A stretch of 64,000 bases of DNA from Elioraea tepida (lineage in GTDB: Bacteria; Pseudomonadota; Alphaproteobacteria; Acetobacterales; Acetobacteraceae), in NCBI RefSeq assembly GCF_019203965.1, contig NZ_CP076448.1, forward strand, positions 2,371,001-2,435,000, in the 5' to 3' direction. Made by a program: the position numbers and the translations under genes. The first letter of the stretch is position 1, and each line of letters opens with the position of its first letter. Below are positions 8,591 to 17,619 of this stretch, in pieces. The notes beneath the pieces are model-generated. The model was not told the DNA's origin and ran no database searches. It was given only the letters and a program-made list of their open reading frames with translations.

Positions 8591-9583
8591 TTGCGCGCCG
8601 GAGGTCTCCGTCGAGGTGTCTTGGCGGTCGCGATCGTCGCCCTGCTCGGCGGGTGCGTCACCACCCAGGAGCAGAGGATCGGCGCGGCCGACCCTGCCGA
8701 CCAGTGCCGCCCCTTCGTGGTCGCGCTCGACAGCAGCGGCAATTTCTTCGCCGAGGACATCATCAAGGGAGCGGTCATCGGCGCGTCCGGCGGGGCGATC
8801 CTCGGCGGGATCCTCGGAGGGAACGTCCGCGGTGCGGCGATCGGGGCGGCGACCGGGGCGATCGCCGGCGCCGCCGCGGGCTAATGGTACGCGCTCAACC
8901 AGCAGAGCCGCGACCAGGCCGTGCTGGCCACACGGGTGCAGAACGACCTCTCCCGCGAGAACGCAGAGATCGATCGCTCCCTCCAGGCCTTCGACGCGCT
9001 GATAGACTGCCGCTTCGCCCAGGCCAAGCAGCTTCGCCTCGACGTGGCGGAGAAGCGTCTGACGCTCGAGCAAGGCCGCGCCCGGATGGCGCAGATCCGC
9101 GCCTGGACCGAGCGCGACATCGCTCTCGCCCGCCAGATCAACGCCCGGATCGAGACGCGCGGCGCCGAGTTCGAGGCGGCGGCGGAGAATCTTCAGCCCG
9201 GCACCAAGAGCCAGATCGCCGCGCAGAAAGCGGCCGCCCCTGCCGCCCGCCAGGCGGTCACGACACGGGCCACGCCGGTGCGCCTCCGCCCCGACCCGGC
9301 CGCGCCCGAGATCGCCCAGCTCGCGCCGCGCGAGACCGTCACCGTCACCGGCGGGCGTGACGGGTTCGCGCTGGTCGAGACGCCCTCTGGCATGCGCGGC
9401 TACGCACCCGCCGACACGCTGCGGATCGGCACGGCGAGCGTCGTCACCCCGCGTTCGGTCGTCTCGGGCGGGACGGACGTGCAGACCCTCGCCGCCACCA
9501 ACGTCGCCAAGCGCGACAATTTCAGCCAGAGCGTGCAGGTGGCCGAACGGGCGGCCGCGTTGGGTTTCGAGCTGACCTCCTGA
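8591..9583 (+). pseudogene. Glycine-zipper/SH3-domain lipoprotein gene interrupted by an in-frame TAA
   Basis: The frame opens at a TTG near 8591 (start uncertain; TTG 8621 is possible) and encodes a lipoprotein signal ending LLGGC, then a glycine-zipper segment rich in GAxxG repeats. A TAA at 8882-8884 interrupts it directly after GAAAG. The same frame continues without a shift into WYALNQQSRDQ, a helical coiled-coil-like region, and a bacterial SH3-like domain (TPVRLRPDPAAPEIAQLAPRE) ending at 9583. In related glycine-zipper proteins this position usually continues with an aromatic residue, so TAA probably replaced a Tyr codon. If intact, the protein would be about 330 residues and act in the envelope. 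It is followed at once by the WD40-caspase locus. Confidence 0.72.
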
Positions 9584-10794
9584 GCGGGCTTCGCCGACTC
9601 GCAACGGCACTCGGGCTGGTCGCGGCCCTCTGCTCGGCCGCCGCCTTCGCCCAGGGGCCTCCAGACACTGCCTTCATCCGCGTCGAGGCGGGTGCCCACT
9701 CCGCCCCGGTGAACCGCCTCGCGGTCGATTCGGCCGGCACCGTGCTCGCCTCCGCATCCGACGACAAGACCGTCCGGCTGTGGTCCCTGCCGTCCGGCGA
9801 GCTGCGCGGTGTGCTGCGTGTCCCGATCGGCGAGGCGCAGGAGGGGGAGCTCGACGCGGTTGCGCTCTCGCCGGACGGGCGCGTCGCCTTCGCCGGCGGC
9901 ATCAGCGGCTTCGCCTGGGACAAGACCTACGCGATCTACTGGTTCGATACGGCCACGCAACGCATGACGGGGCGGCTGCCGAACCTGCCGGCGCAGGTGA
10001 ACCATCTCGCCGTCTCGGCTGACGGGACGTCGCGTGCCGCGGCGCTCGGCGGTCAGACGGGGGTGCGGCTGTGGGATGCCGCGACTGGCCGGGCGATCGC
10101 CGAGGACAGGGCCTATCGCGGACCGGCGCGGATGGTCGTCTTCGCCGCCGATGGCCGCTTCTTCACCACCGCCGCCGACGGCCTGGTACGCGCCTACGCC
10201 GCCGATGGACGCAAGCTCGCCGAAGCGGCGCCGCGCGAGCGGGCGCGCCCCTACGGCATCGCCGTCTCCCCCGACGGCACGCTCGTCGCGGTTGGCTACG
10301 AGAATGTCGCGGCGGTCGATGTGCTCGCGGCGAACGGGCTGAGGCGCGTGTTCTCGCCCGACGTCACGGGCGTACCGGCGGCCTGGCTTCCGGCCGTCGC
10401 CTGGGCCTCCGAGCGGCGCGGGGGGGTGCAGCTGCTTGCCGCCGGGTTCGGGCCGCAGCGCGGCATCGTCCTCCGCTGGGCCGATTTCGGCCTCGGCCCG
10501 GCGCGCGACCTCGCCGCCTCGCCCGACTCGATCCTCCATCTCCTGCCGCTGCCCCAGGGCGGGGCAGCCTTTGCCGCTGCCGACCCAGGCTGGGGCGTGG
10601 TGGGCCCGGATGGCACGCTGGCCCGCGCGCCGCGCCCGCCGTTGTCGGACGCGCGCGAGGCACGCGGCGGTCTCGCCGTCTCGGCAGACGGGCGCACGAT
10701 CGAGTGGCCCGGGGCGCAGGGGCGGCTTCGCTTCGAGCTCGACGGGCGTGGGCTAGAGCAGATCGCATACGGCTGGAAACAGCCGTATGCGTGA
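9580..10794 (+). CDS. WD40-repeat N-terminal fragment of a split WD40-caspase gene
   Basis: The frame begins with a signal peptide (LRRLATALGLVAAL to AFAQ). The only in-frame start before it is a CTG at 9580 that overlaps the preceding stop; a GTG at 9709 would omit the export signal. WD40-like repeats follow, the clearest being HSAPVNRLAVDSAGTVLAS and DDKTVRLWSLPSGEL; later repeats are degenerate. The coding sequence is natural up to codon CTA at 10753, after which 13 codons come from an inserted element and end at TGA 10792-10794. The remainder of the gene resumes in the same frame at 10849. The fragment would yield a secreted beta-propeller without its protease domain. Confidence 0.75.
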   Translation: MSGLRRLATALGLVAALCSAAAFAQGPPDTAFIRVEAGAHSAPVNRLAVDSAGTVLASASDDKTVRLWSLPSGELRGVLRVPIGEAQEGELDAVALSPDGRVAFAGGISGFAWDKTYAIYWFDTATQRMTGRLPNLPAQVNHLAVSADGTSRAAALGGQTGVRLWDAATGRAIAEDRAYRGPARMVVFAADGRFFTTAADGLVRAYAADGRKLAEAAPRERARPYGIAVSPDGTLVAVGYENVAAVDVLAANGLRRVFSPDVTGVPAAWLPAVAWASERRGGVQLLAAGFGPQRGIVLRWADFGLGPARDLAASPDSILHLLPLPQGGAAFAAADPGWGVVGPDGTLARAPRPPLSDAREARGGLAVSADGRTIEWPGAQGRLRFELDGRGLEQIAYGWKQPYA

Positions 10795-10846
10795 AGATGC
10801 TCGCAAGACAAGGCCAGAGCGGTTTCCACTCATCTGGAAACCGCTC
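10756..10846. mobile_element. 91-bp inverted-repeat element (MITE-like) with TA duplication
   Basis: The element starts GAGCAGATC and ends AACCGCTC, so its first and last four bases are inverted repeats (GAGC/GCTC). TA occurs at 10754-10755 and 10847-10848, and each junction reads CTAG (C-TA-element-TA-G). Inside are two hairpins: GCATACGGCT with AGCCGTATGC, and AGAGCGGTTTCCA with TGGAAACCGCTCT. It codes for nothing. TA duplication within CTAG is the target habit of the IS630/Tc1-mariner group, so a non-autonomous derivative of such an element is the best explanation. Removing the element and one TA (93 bases, 31 codons) rejoins the WD40 and caspase frames. Confidence 0.8.
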
Positions 10847-10848
10847 TA

Positions 10849-12540
10849 GTGCCGGCAAGCGGAGCGGGAGTCGCCTCTTCGGCCGTCTCCGCGCCTGGGC
10901 TTTCGCTCGCGGATTGGCGCGACTCGCCCGCGCCGAAGCTCAACGGCCAGGCGCTCGCGCTCGGGCGGGGCGAGATCTCGCGCAGTGCGGCGATCGCGGG
11001 CGACCGCCTTCTTCTCGGCACCGACACCCATCTGCGGCTGTTCGACCGGCGTGGCCGGCAGCTCCCCGAGGCTGCGGTGACGGGCGCTGCCTGGGCGCTC
11101 GCCGTCGCCCCGGCCGCCTCTGTCGCCGTCGCAGCACTCGGCGACGGCACGCTCCGCTGGTTCGACCTTGACGGCGAGAGGCCGCTCGCCGAGCGCGGCG
11201 CCCTGTTCGTGCACGCCGACGGGGCGCGCTGGGCGCTGTTCACGCCCGAGGGGTTCTTCGACCACGCCGAGGGCGGCGGGCAGCATCTCGTGGGCGTTCA
11301 CCTCAACCGGCGCGCCGCCGAGCAGCCGGACTGGGCCTCCTTCACCCAGGCCTATCGCGCGCTCTATGCGCCGGCGGTGGTGCGCGCGCGGCTTGCCGGC
11401 GACGTGACGGCGGCCCGGCGCCGCCTCGCCGAGCTCGGCGACCGTCGCGCCGTGATCGCGCGCCAGCCGCGCGTGACGGTCACCGGCCTCTGCGTCCCCG
11501 ATGTCTCGGGCGAGTGTCGCGCGCTCGAGGCGGAGTCCTCGCAGCCGCACGGTCTCAGCCGGGTGCGGATCAGGCTCAGGCTCGAGGATCGGGGCTTGGG
11601 CCTCGGACCGGTCGACGTGTTCCGCAACGGGCGGAATGTCGGCCGGGTCGATCCGGCGGGCCTTGCCGAGATCGGCATCGACGTCGCTCTCGACCCGGGC
11701 GTGAACACGCTTCAGGCGCGCGCGTGGGACCAGGCCGTGCGCCTGTTCGCCGAGACGCCGGTGCTGCGCCTCGACGCCCGCGGGGTGGAGGACCGCGCGG
11801 CGCGGCTGTTCATCATGGCGGTGGGGGTGGACCGCTACCGCAACCCGCAGCTCGCCCTGCGCTTCGCCGCCGCCGACGCGACCACCGTGGCGCAGGCGCT
11901 GCGCGATGGCGCGGTCGGGCTGTTCGCCTCCGCCGAGGTGACGGTGCTCACCGACGAGGCGGCGACCCGGGAGGGGATCCTCGCCGCGCTCGAGCGGCTG
12001 TCGCGCGAGATCGGGCCGCAGGACACGTCCCTGCTCTATCTCGCCGGCCACGGCGTCAAGACCGAGCCGGACGAGCGTTTCCTGTTCCTGCCGCAGGATG
12101 TGGAGGACGCCTCCTCCTCGGAGGCGCTGCGCCGCCAGGGGCTGTCGGACGAGGTGCTCGTCGGCGCGCTCTCGCGCATCCGCGCCCGAAACGGCTTCCT
12201 GTTCATGGACACCTGCTACGCCGGCCAGGTGGCGGTCGATGCGCTCGCCTCTGTCGGCAACGAGACCGGGCGTTATCTTCTCACCGCCTCGACCTCGGTT
12301 CAGGAGGCGCTCGACAGCTATGACGACCGCAACGGGGTGTTCGCGGTCGCGGTGCGCAAGGCGCTGACGGGCAGGGCGGGGCGTGACGAGCGCGGTATCG
12401 TCTCGGCGCTTGCCCTCGGCGAGTACGTCTCCCGGCGTGTCGGCGTGCTCGCGCGCGAGAAGGGCCACGCCCGGGATGCCGTGTTCCGCACCGCTCAGCG
12501 TGACCTCAGGAGCTTTCCGATCGCCCGCGTCTCGCCCTGA
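10849..12540 (+). CDS. Caspase (peptidase C14-like) C-terminal part of a split WD40-caspase gene
   Basis: The frame has 563 residues counted from a GTG at 10849, which borders the inserted element and has no visible ribosome-binding site, so independent translation is doubtful. The first 130 residues finish the beta-propeller and include the family block PKLNGQALALGRGEISRS and HADGARWALFTPEGFFDHA. An intermediate beta-rich region follows. The caspase-like domain covers about residues 318-555, with the catalytic histidine H401 in LAGHG and cysteine C456 in FMDTCYAGQ. WD40-caspase fusions of this type are known in proteobacteria; their substrate is unknown. The intact fusion would be about 955 residues and exported. 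Confidence 0.82.
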   Translation: MPASGAGVASSAVSAPGLSLADWRDSPAPKLNGQALALGRGEISRSAAIAGDRLLLGTDTHLRLFDRRGRQLPEAAVTGAAWALAVAPAASVAVAALGDGTLRWFDLDGERPLAERGALFVHADGARWALFTPEGFFDHAEGGGQHLVGVHLNRRAAEQPDWASFTQAYRALYAPAVVRARLAGDVTAARRRLAELGDRRAVIARQPRVTVTGLCVPDVSGECRALEAESSQPHGLSRVRIRLRLEDRGLGLGPVDVFRNGRNVGRVDPAGLAEIGIDVALDPGVNTLQARAWDQAVRLFAETPVLRLDARGVEDRAARLFIMAVGVDRYRNPQLALRFAAADATTVAQALRDGAVGLFASAEVTVLTDEAATREGILAALERLSREIGPQDTSLLYLAGHGVKTEPDERFLFLPQDVEDASSSEALRRQGLSDEVLVGALSRIRARNGFLFMDTCYAGQVAVDALASVGNETGRYLLTASTSVQEALDSYDDRNGVFAVAVRKALTGRAGRDERGIVSALALGEYVSRRVGVLAREKGHARDAVFRTAQRDLRSFPIARVSP

Positions 12541-12699
12541 CCGCTCCACGCGTCAGTCTTGGACGCAGGTGCGTGGGCATGCGTCCGGAACAGACGCACG
12601 CATGATGTTCACGGAAGCTTCACATCTGGCATGGAGGATGCATCACCGGCCGCGAGCCGGACATTCGGGAGGGGCGCACCTGGAAGAAGGAGACTCCCC

Positions 12700-13275
12700 G
12701 TGCCCGAACGGTTCCCGATCCGCCTCTTTTTGGTGCTTGCGCTGGTCGCCTCACATGCGGTTGTGGCTCCGGCCCGTGCCGACCGCGATCCCTGCCCCTC
12801 TCCCGGAACGATTGCCGTCCGCGAGGACGGGCAGCGCCTCGTCTTCGCCGGCGAGGACCCGGAGGAGGAGGCGCTCTGCCTCGTCCGCATCGGCGAGCAG
12901 ACGCGCCGGCTCCTGTTCGGCTTCTGGGCCCCGATCGGGCCCGAGCTCGACGAGGCGCGCGCCGCCCTCGCGCAGCTCCTCTCTGGCGGTCCCGGCACGC
13001 GCGTCACGATCCGCGAGCACGTGTTCACCGACAGCTGGCTCGAGACCTGGGAGCGTGGCGACGAGGAGACGGTGGCGCTTCGCTCCGGCCCGCGCCGTGC
13101 CGTCCGGCTTGACAGGACGATGCGTCTCTCCGGCCCCACCGGCTTCCACGCGATCGCGAGCTACTGGATCGATGTCGAGACGGGCGTGGTGCTGAAGGCG
13201 ACGCATCGTCACCTCGAGGGGCTTCGCCTGCCCTACCGGGACATGGTGATCACCCATCTCGACACGCGGGGCTGA
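12700..13275 (+). CDS. Exported protein of unknown function
   Basis: I chose the GTG at 12700 because AAGAAGGAGA lies just upstream and because it begins a signal peptide (FPIRLFLVLALVASHAVV, cleavage near ARA). This gives 191 residues. The mature part has two cysteines (DPCPSP and ALCLV) that may pair, and ends with beta-strand-like sequence YWIDVETGVVLKATH that resembles outer-membrane or lipoprotein carrier folds. I do not recognise the family. It converges on comEC with a three-base gap. The 159 bp upstream contain a short inverted repeat (about 12577-12604) but no clear promoter. Confidence 0.72.
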   Translation: MPERFPIRLFLVLALVASHAVVAPARADRDPCPSPGTIAVREDGQRLVFAGEDPEEEALCLVRIGEQTRRLLFGFWAPIGPELDEARAALAQLLSGGPGTRVTIREHVFTDSWLETWERGDEETVALRSGPRRAVRLDRTMRLSGPTGFHAIASYWIDVETGVVLKATHRHLEGLRLPYRDMVITHLDTRG

Positions 13276-13278
13276 GCG

Positions 13279-15435
13279 TCACTCCTCCTCGGCGTCGGGA
13301 CGCTCGAGCGCGGGCGCCGGCGGCAGGCGTGAGGGGCGCGCCGGTCGCCGCTCCGGCACCGGCGCGACCCAGGGCCGGTCGCCACGGAGCGAACGATCGG
13401 AGACGACGCGCACGCCGTCGGCCGTGAACCAGGCGGCGTGCGCGCCGTCGCGCCAGACGGAGAAGCGGTCGATCACCGGGCTCGGTCGGCAGCGGCCGCG
13501 CAGCGGCTCGGGCGAGACGACGAGGGCGGCCGTGTCGCACCGGGTCTTCTCCGGGCCGGGGCGGAGCAGGAGCACCATCTGGCCTGCGGGGCCGGAGAGC
13601 GTGCAGGTGAAGCGCGTGCAGCCGAGCGACCCCGCCTCGCCCTCCGGCAGGGGGGGAAGCGCGGCGAGGCCAAGCCGCTCGGCAATCGCCTCGCGTTCGA
13701 AACGGCTCGCGCCGCTCACCAAGGCAGCGTAGCCCTCGGTTCCCTTGAGCACGATCACGCGCGCGGTCGGGTTCACGATCACATCCGGCTGCGCCCCCGC
13801 CCAGGGGCTCGCGAGGCCAACCAGAAGCGGAACGAGCCCCGCGAGCGCGGCACGGCCACGCAGCAGGCAGAGACAGAGGAGGCCTGCCGTCACTGCGAGC
13901 ACGCCCCAGGCCGGAGCGGCGGGGAGCCGCGGTGACGCCCCTGGCCAGGCGGCGACCTCGCGCGCGGCCCAAAGGACCACCTCGACCGCCCAGCCCATCG
14001 GCACGAGCGCCATCGCCTCGAGACCGACGGGCATGAGCAGGAGCCCGACGAGGCCGAGCGGCATCACCACCACCGTGGTCAGCGGCACGGCGATCGCGTT
14101 CGCGGCGACGCCGTAGAGCTGCACGCGCTGGAAATGCCAGGCGGCGAAAGGCGCGGTGGCGGCGGAGGCGACGAGCGAGGTGAAGCAGAGAAGCGCGAAC
14201 CCTGCCGCGAGCCGGAGCGGCCAGCCGCGCGCCGCCCGCACGCGCGAAAGCCACGGCCTGCCCGCCTGGTAGGCGGCGATCAGCGCAAGCACGGCCGCGA
14301 AGCTCATCTGGAAGGAGGGGCCGAGCACGGCTTCTGGCTGGAACGCAAGCACCACGATCGCGGCGAGCGCGAGCGCGCGCATCCCGACCCCCTGCCGGTC
14401 GAGCAGTACCGCGAGAGCGAACAGGGCCGCCATCGCCACCGCCCGCTGCATCGGCACCTGGCTTCCGGTAAGAAGCATGTAGAGGAAGGCGGCGAGGATG
14501 CCGCCCAGAGCCGCGAGCTTCTTCGCGTTGACGTAAAGCGCGAGCGCCGTCGCGGCGAACAGGAGCCGCAGCGCCGCGAACACCACGCCGCCGACGATCC
14601 CGACATGCAGCCCCGATACGGCGAGCAGGTGCGCGAGCCCCGCCTCGCGCAGCGCCGCGAGGTCTGCTTCCGGGATCGCCGCGCGCGCCCCGGTCAGAAG
14701 CGCGCCCGCGACCGCCCCTTCCGGCCCCGGAACGGACGCGGTGATGCGGTCGAGCACGATCTGGCGCAGACGCGCGAGGATGCGCGCGACACCGCCTTCC
14801 TCCCCGCGCGACAGGACCTCGACCGGCCCGAGAGCGACCCCCGTCGCGCCGAGGCCAGCGAAGAAGGCGGTGCGCTGGAAGTCGAACCCGCCCGGCACCG
14901 CCGGCGGGGCAGGGGGACGCAACAGGGCGCGAAGGCGAACCCGATCCCCCGGCGCAAGAGCGGTTTCGTCGCTCTCGCGCAGCCGGATGCGGAGCTCGCG
15001 CGGGAACGGCTCCTCCCCAAGCGTGACCGAGCCGAGCCGAACCCGTCGCCCTTCGGGCAGGGTCTCGGCCGCCTCGACCGTCGCCGTGACCACCACCGCA
15101 CGCGTTGGCACCTCAGCGAGCGGGGGGAGAGAGGCGGTGCGCGCTTGCGCACAGGCGAAGCCCGCGCCGGCGGCGGCGAGCAGGAGGAGCAGAAGCCGCG
15201 GCAGCGCGAGCGCGCGCACCAGGACCGCAACGACGAGCGCCGACGCCGCGACGGTGGCGCCGATCCACCACGCCGGTTCGGAAGGAAGAGCAAAATAGGC
15301 GACGATCCCCGCCCCCATCGCCACCGGCACCCAGAGAAGGGTGCGCACCTCCCCTCCCAGCATGAGCCAGGCGGGCAGGGGACGGGCGAAGGCGGCAGCC
15401 GCCGCGAGCCCGGAGAGAGGCGGGGCGAAAGCCAT
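13279..15435 (-). CDS. comEC: ComEC/Rec2 family DNA-uptake membrane protein
   Basis: ComEC forms the inner-membrane channel for single-stranded DNA during natural transformation. The 718-residue protein has N-terminal membrane segments, a soluble DUF4131-type domain (about residues 90-215, with LRPPAPPAVPGGFDFQR), then the Competence domain with LLAVSGLHVGIVGG, LTGSQVPMQRA and LGPSFQMSFAAVLAL and many transmembrane helices. The C-terminal part corresponds to the metallo-beta-lactamase region but lacks the HxHxDH zinc motif, as in other alphaproteobacterial members. The gene stands alone; no other competence genes are visible, so competence itself cannot be inferred. Confidence 0.92.
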   Translation of the reverse strand: MAFAPPLSGLAAAAAFARPLPAWLMLGGEVRTLLWVPVAMGAGIVAYFALPSEPAWWIGATVAASALVVAVLVRALALPRLLLLLLAAAGAGFACAQARTASLPPLAEVPTRAVVVTATVEAAETLPEGRRVRLGSVTLGEEPFPRELRIRLRESDETALAPGDRVRLRALLRPPAPPAVPGGFDFQRTAFFAGLGATGVALGPVEVLSRGEEGGVARILARLRQIVLDRITASVPGPEGAVAGALLTGARAAIPEADLAALREAGLAHLLAVSGLHVGIVGGVVFAALRLLFAATALALYVNAKKLAALGGILAAFLYMLLTGSQVPMQRAVAMAALFALAVLLDRQGVGMRALALAAIVVLAFQPEAVLGPSFQMSFAAVLALIAAYQAGRPWLSRVRAARGWPLRLAAGFALLCFTSLVASAATAPFAAWHFQRVQLYGVAANAIAVPLTTVVVMPLGLVGLLLMPVGLEAMALVPMGWAVEVVLWAAREVAAWPGASPRLPAAPAWGVLAVTAGLLCLCLLRGRAALAGLVPLLVGLASPWAGAQPDVIVNPTARVIVLKGTEGYAALVSGASRFEREAIAERLGLAALPPLPEGEAGSLGCTRFTCTLSGPAGQMVLLLRPGPEKTRCDTAALVVSPEPLRGRCRPSPVIDRFSVWRDGAHAAWFTADGVRVVSDRSLRGDRPWVAPVPERRPARPSRLPPAPALERPDAEEE

Positions 15436-15500
15436 TGGAGTGGTGCAACCTCCGCGCGCAGACTAGCGCATGCCGAGCGCGGCCGCGACGGTCGTGCGGC

Positions 15501-16443
15501 TCAGAACGCGACCTTGTCGCCGCCCTTTAGAGCGAGCAGCTCGCGCGCCTCGGCCGGCGTGGCGGGGCGCATGCCGAGCTCGCCCAAGATGCGCACGATC
15601 TTCGCCACCTGCTCGGCGTAGCCGTTCGCAAGCTCCCCGGGCCCGATCCAGAGACTGTCCTCGAGCCCGACGCGGACATGCGCGCCCTGGATCGCCGCGG
15701 CGGTGACGAGCGGGATCTGGCGCGCCCCTGCGGCGAGCACCGACCAGAGATAGGCGTCCCCGAACAGCCGGTCGGTCCTGCGCTTCATGTGCTGCAGGTC
15801 CTCGGCGTGGCTGCCGATCCCGCCGCGGACGCCGAAGATCGTCTGGACGAAGAGCGGCGGCGTTACGAGCCCGCGGTCGAGGAAGTGGGCGAGCGTGTAA
15901 GAGGTGCCCCACATCGTAGCACTCGAACTCGAAGCGCGTGCCGCTTTCCTCGCCGAGCCGGCGAAGGATCTCCTCGATGTCCGCAAACGTGTTGCGGAAG
16001 ATGGCGGCGCGGCTGGCCTCGAGATGGTTCCGCTCCCAGTCATGCCGGAACTCTCTGTAGCGGTTCAGCATTGGCAACAGGCCCAAATTCATCGAGCCCA
16101 TGTTGCGGCTGCACATTTCGGGCCGCGCGGCGAGTGCTCCGGCGAGCCGGTCCTCGAGGCTCATCCCCTGGCCGCCGCCGGTGGTGATGTTCACCACCGC
16201 GTCGGTTGCCTGCTTGATCCGCGGCAGGAACTGCATGAACAGGGCCGGGTCGGGGGTCGGGCGGCCGTCGGCCGGGTCGCGGGCGTGCAGGTGGAGGATG
16301 GCGGCGCCGGCCTCGGCGGCGGCGATCGCTTGCCGGGCGATCTCGTCCGGCGTCACAGGAAGATGAGGCGACATCGAGGGCGTGTGGATCGAGCCGGTCA
16401 CCGCGCAGGTGATGATCGCGCTCCGTTGCCTGCCGCCCGCCAT
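15501..16443 (-). pseudogene. BKACE (DUF849, beta-keto acid cleavage enzyme) gene with a +1 frameshift
   Basis: BKACE enzymes cleave beta-keto acids with acetyl-CoA; the best-known member is 3-keto-5-aminohexanoate cleavage enzyme of lysine fermentation. The N-terminal part starts at ATG 16443 behind GGGAGG and has the zinc-binding HLHARD motif and TTGGGQGMSLEDR. At about codon 181 the frame (FECYDVGHL) shifts: the minus strand reads CACCTCTTACACG where CACCTCTACACG would give HLYT. The extra base is one of the two As at 15899-15900. The rest (TLAHFLDRG, GVRGGIGSH, RVGLEDSLW) lies in the other frame and ends at 15501. Without the extra base the protein is 313 residues, normal for the family. 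Sequencing error or true loss are both possible. Confidence 0.82.
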
Positions 16444-16534
16444 GACGCGTCCTCCCTCGCTGCTGCGTCGTCTCGGCGAGCCGGCGGGTCGGAGGCTGCG
16501 AAGCGGCCTTCGCCCCGCTATATCTGCCGCCACC

Positions 16535-16777
16535 ATGACGACCCAGGACCTCCCTCCGCGGCCGACGCCAAAGCCCTCTCCGTGGTGGCCGCGGCACGCG
16601 CCGGTGCGGCCCACTGCGCCCGCCTCCGCGCCGGGTGGGCCCGGTGCGCGCGAGGCGCAGCTCGCTCCCCTTCCTCCGCCTTCGCCGCCGCTCCTCAACC
16701 GTCTCGCCGGCGCCTCACTGCTCGCCGCGACCCTCGGCGTCGCCTCCTGCCAGGCCTTCCTCGAGGTGGTCTCGTGA
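16535..16777 (+). CDS. Small proline-rich single-pass membrane protein, unknown function
   Basis: The 80-residue frame begins at ATG 16535, has a proline-rich, tryptophan-containing N-terminal half (PRPTPKPSPWWPR), and ends with one hydrophobic segment (RLAGASLLAATLGVASC) near the C-terminus. It overlaps the xpaC-like gene by four bases (GTGA), which argues for translational coupling. I do not recognise the family. It probably belongs to the XpaC-TelA operon and starts 91 bp from the divergent BKACE gene, so the operon promoter should lie in that gap. Confidence 0.6.
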   Translation: MTTQDLPPRPTPKPSPWWPRHAPVRPTAPASAPGGPGAREAQLAPLPPPSPPLLNRLAGASLLAATLGVASCQAFLEVVS

Positions 16778-17619
16778 CCGGCCTCTCCCCGCGCGAGGAC
16801 GTCTGGGAGCGGCTTCGGCGGTTCCGCCACGGCCAGCGTGGCTGGGCCCTGTTCCTTCTGTCGGCGCCGCTGCTCCTTGTTGCCGTGTCCGGCCTTGCCG
16901 CGGGCGATCTCGAACTGCTCGGCGGGGCGGGGGGTGCCTGGGCGCTGATCATCGGCGGCACCATCCTCGCTCGGCGCGGCTTCGCCGCCGAGGCCGAGGG
17001 GCAGGCGGCGCCGGGCGCGTTCCGCCTGCGCCTTGCCGCACTTGTGGGCGCCGGCACCGGGCTGGCCGCCTGGCTCGCCGCCGACCACGCTCCGATCGTT
17101 GCGCTCCTGTTCGGCATCGGGGCCGCCGCCGGGATACGCCTGCTCTACGGCCCCGATCCGCGGCCGGCACCGGCGCCCGAGCCAGCAAAGCCGCTCGAGG
17201 GCGACGCCGCCGTCATCGCCGAAGCCAGGGGGCGGATCGCCGCGCTCGAGGCGGCCGCCCGGGCGGTGCCGCAGCGCGAGTTCGCGGAAGCCATCAGGCG
17301 GATCGCCGCCTTGGCCAGCCGAATCGTCGCGGAAGCGGAACAGGACCCGGAGGATCTGCGCCGCTCGCGCCGCTTCCTCGCCGTCTATCTCAAGGGCGCG
17401 GAGACGGTCGCGCAACGCTATGTCGAGACCCATCGCGGACTCGATGCGCCGGCGCTTGAGGAGAATTTCCGCAGCCTGCTCGCCGATCTCGAGCGCGGCT
17501 TCGGCCGGCACCTCGCCACGCTCAAGGAGAGTGACATCCGCGCTCTCGATGTCGACATCGCGGTCTTGCAGCAGCGGCTGCGCGAGGAAGGCATGACCGA
17601 GGAGAGGGTGCCACGATGA
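16774..17619 (+). CDS. XpaC family (5-bromo-4-chloroindolyl phosphate hydrolysis) protein
   Basis: The 281-residue protein starts with the GTG at 16774, overlapping the upstream stop. Two pairs of hydrophobic segments occupy roughly residues 25-60 and 90-130; the remainder is a cytoplasmic alpha-helical domain with DPEDLRRSRRFLAVYLKGAETVAQRY, the conserved XpaC core. XpaC proteins are widely encoded next to TelA proteins, as here. The biochemical activity is not established; the name comes from a Bacillus phenotype. The stop overlaps the telA start as ATGA. Confidence 0.82.
   Translation: MTGLSPREDVWERLRRFRHGQRGWALFLLSAPLLLVAVSGLAAGDLELLGGAGGAWALIIGGTILARRGFAAEAEGQAAPGAFRLRLAALVGAGTGLAAWLAADHAPIVALLFGIGAAAGIRLLYGPDPRPAPAPEPAKPLEGDAAVIAEARGRIAALEAAARAVPQREFAEAIRRIAALASRIVAEAEQDPEDLRRSRRFLAVYLKGAETVAQRYVETHRGLDAPALEENFRSLLADLERGFGRHLATLKESDIRALDVDIAVLQQRLREEGMTEERVPR

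Noticed and set aside
12577-12604. Inverted repeat GCATGCGTC...GACGCACGCATG after the caspase gene
   Set aside because: The stem is interrupted and no T-run follows, so I do not call a terminator or element.
13279-13900. Missing zinc-site motif in ComEC read as a truncation
   Set aside because: The C-terminal region is present in full length; alphaproteobacterial ComEC proteins commonly lack the HxHxDH motif.
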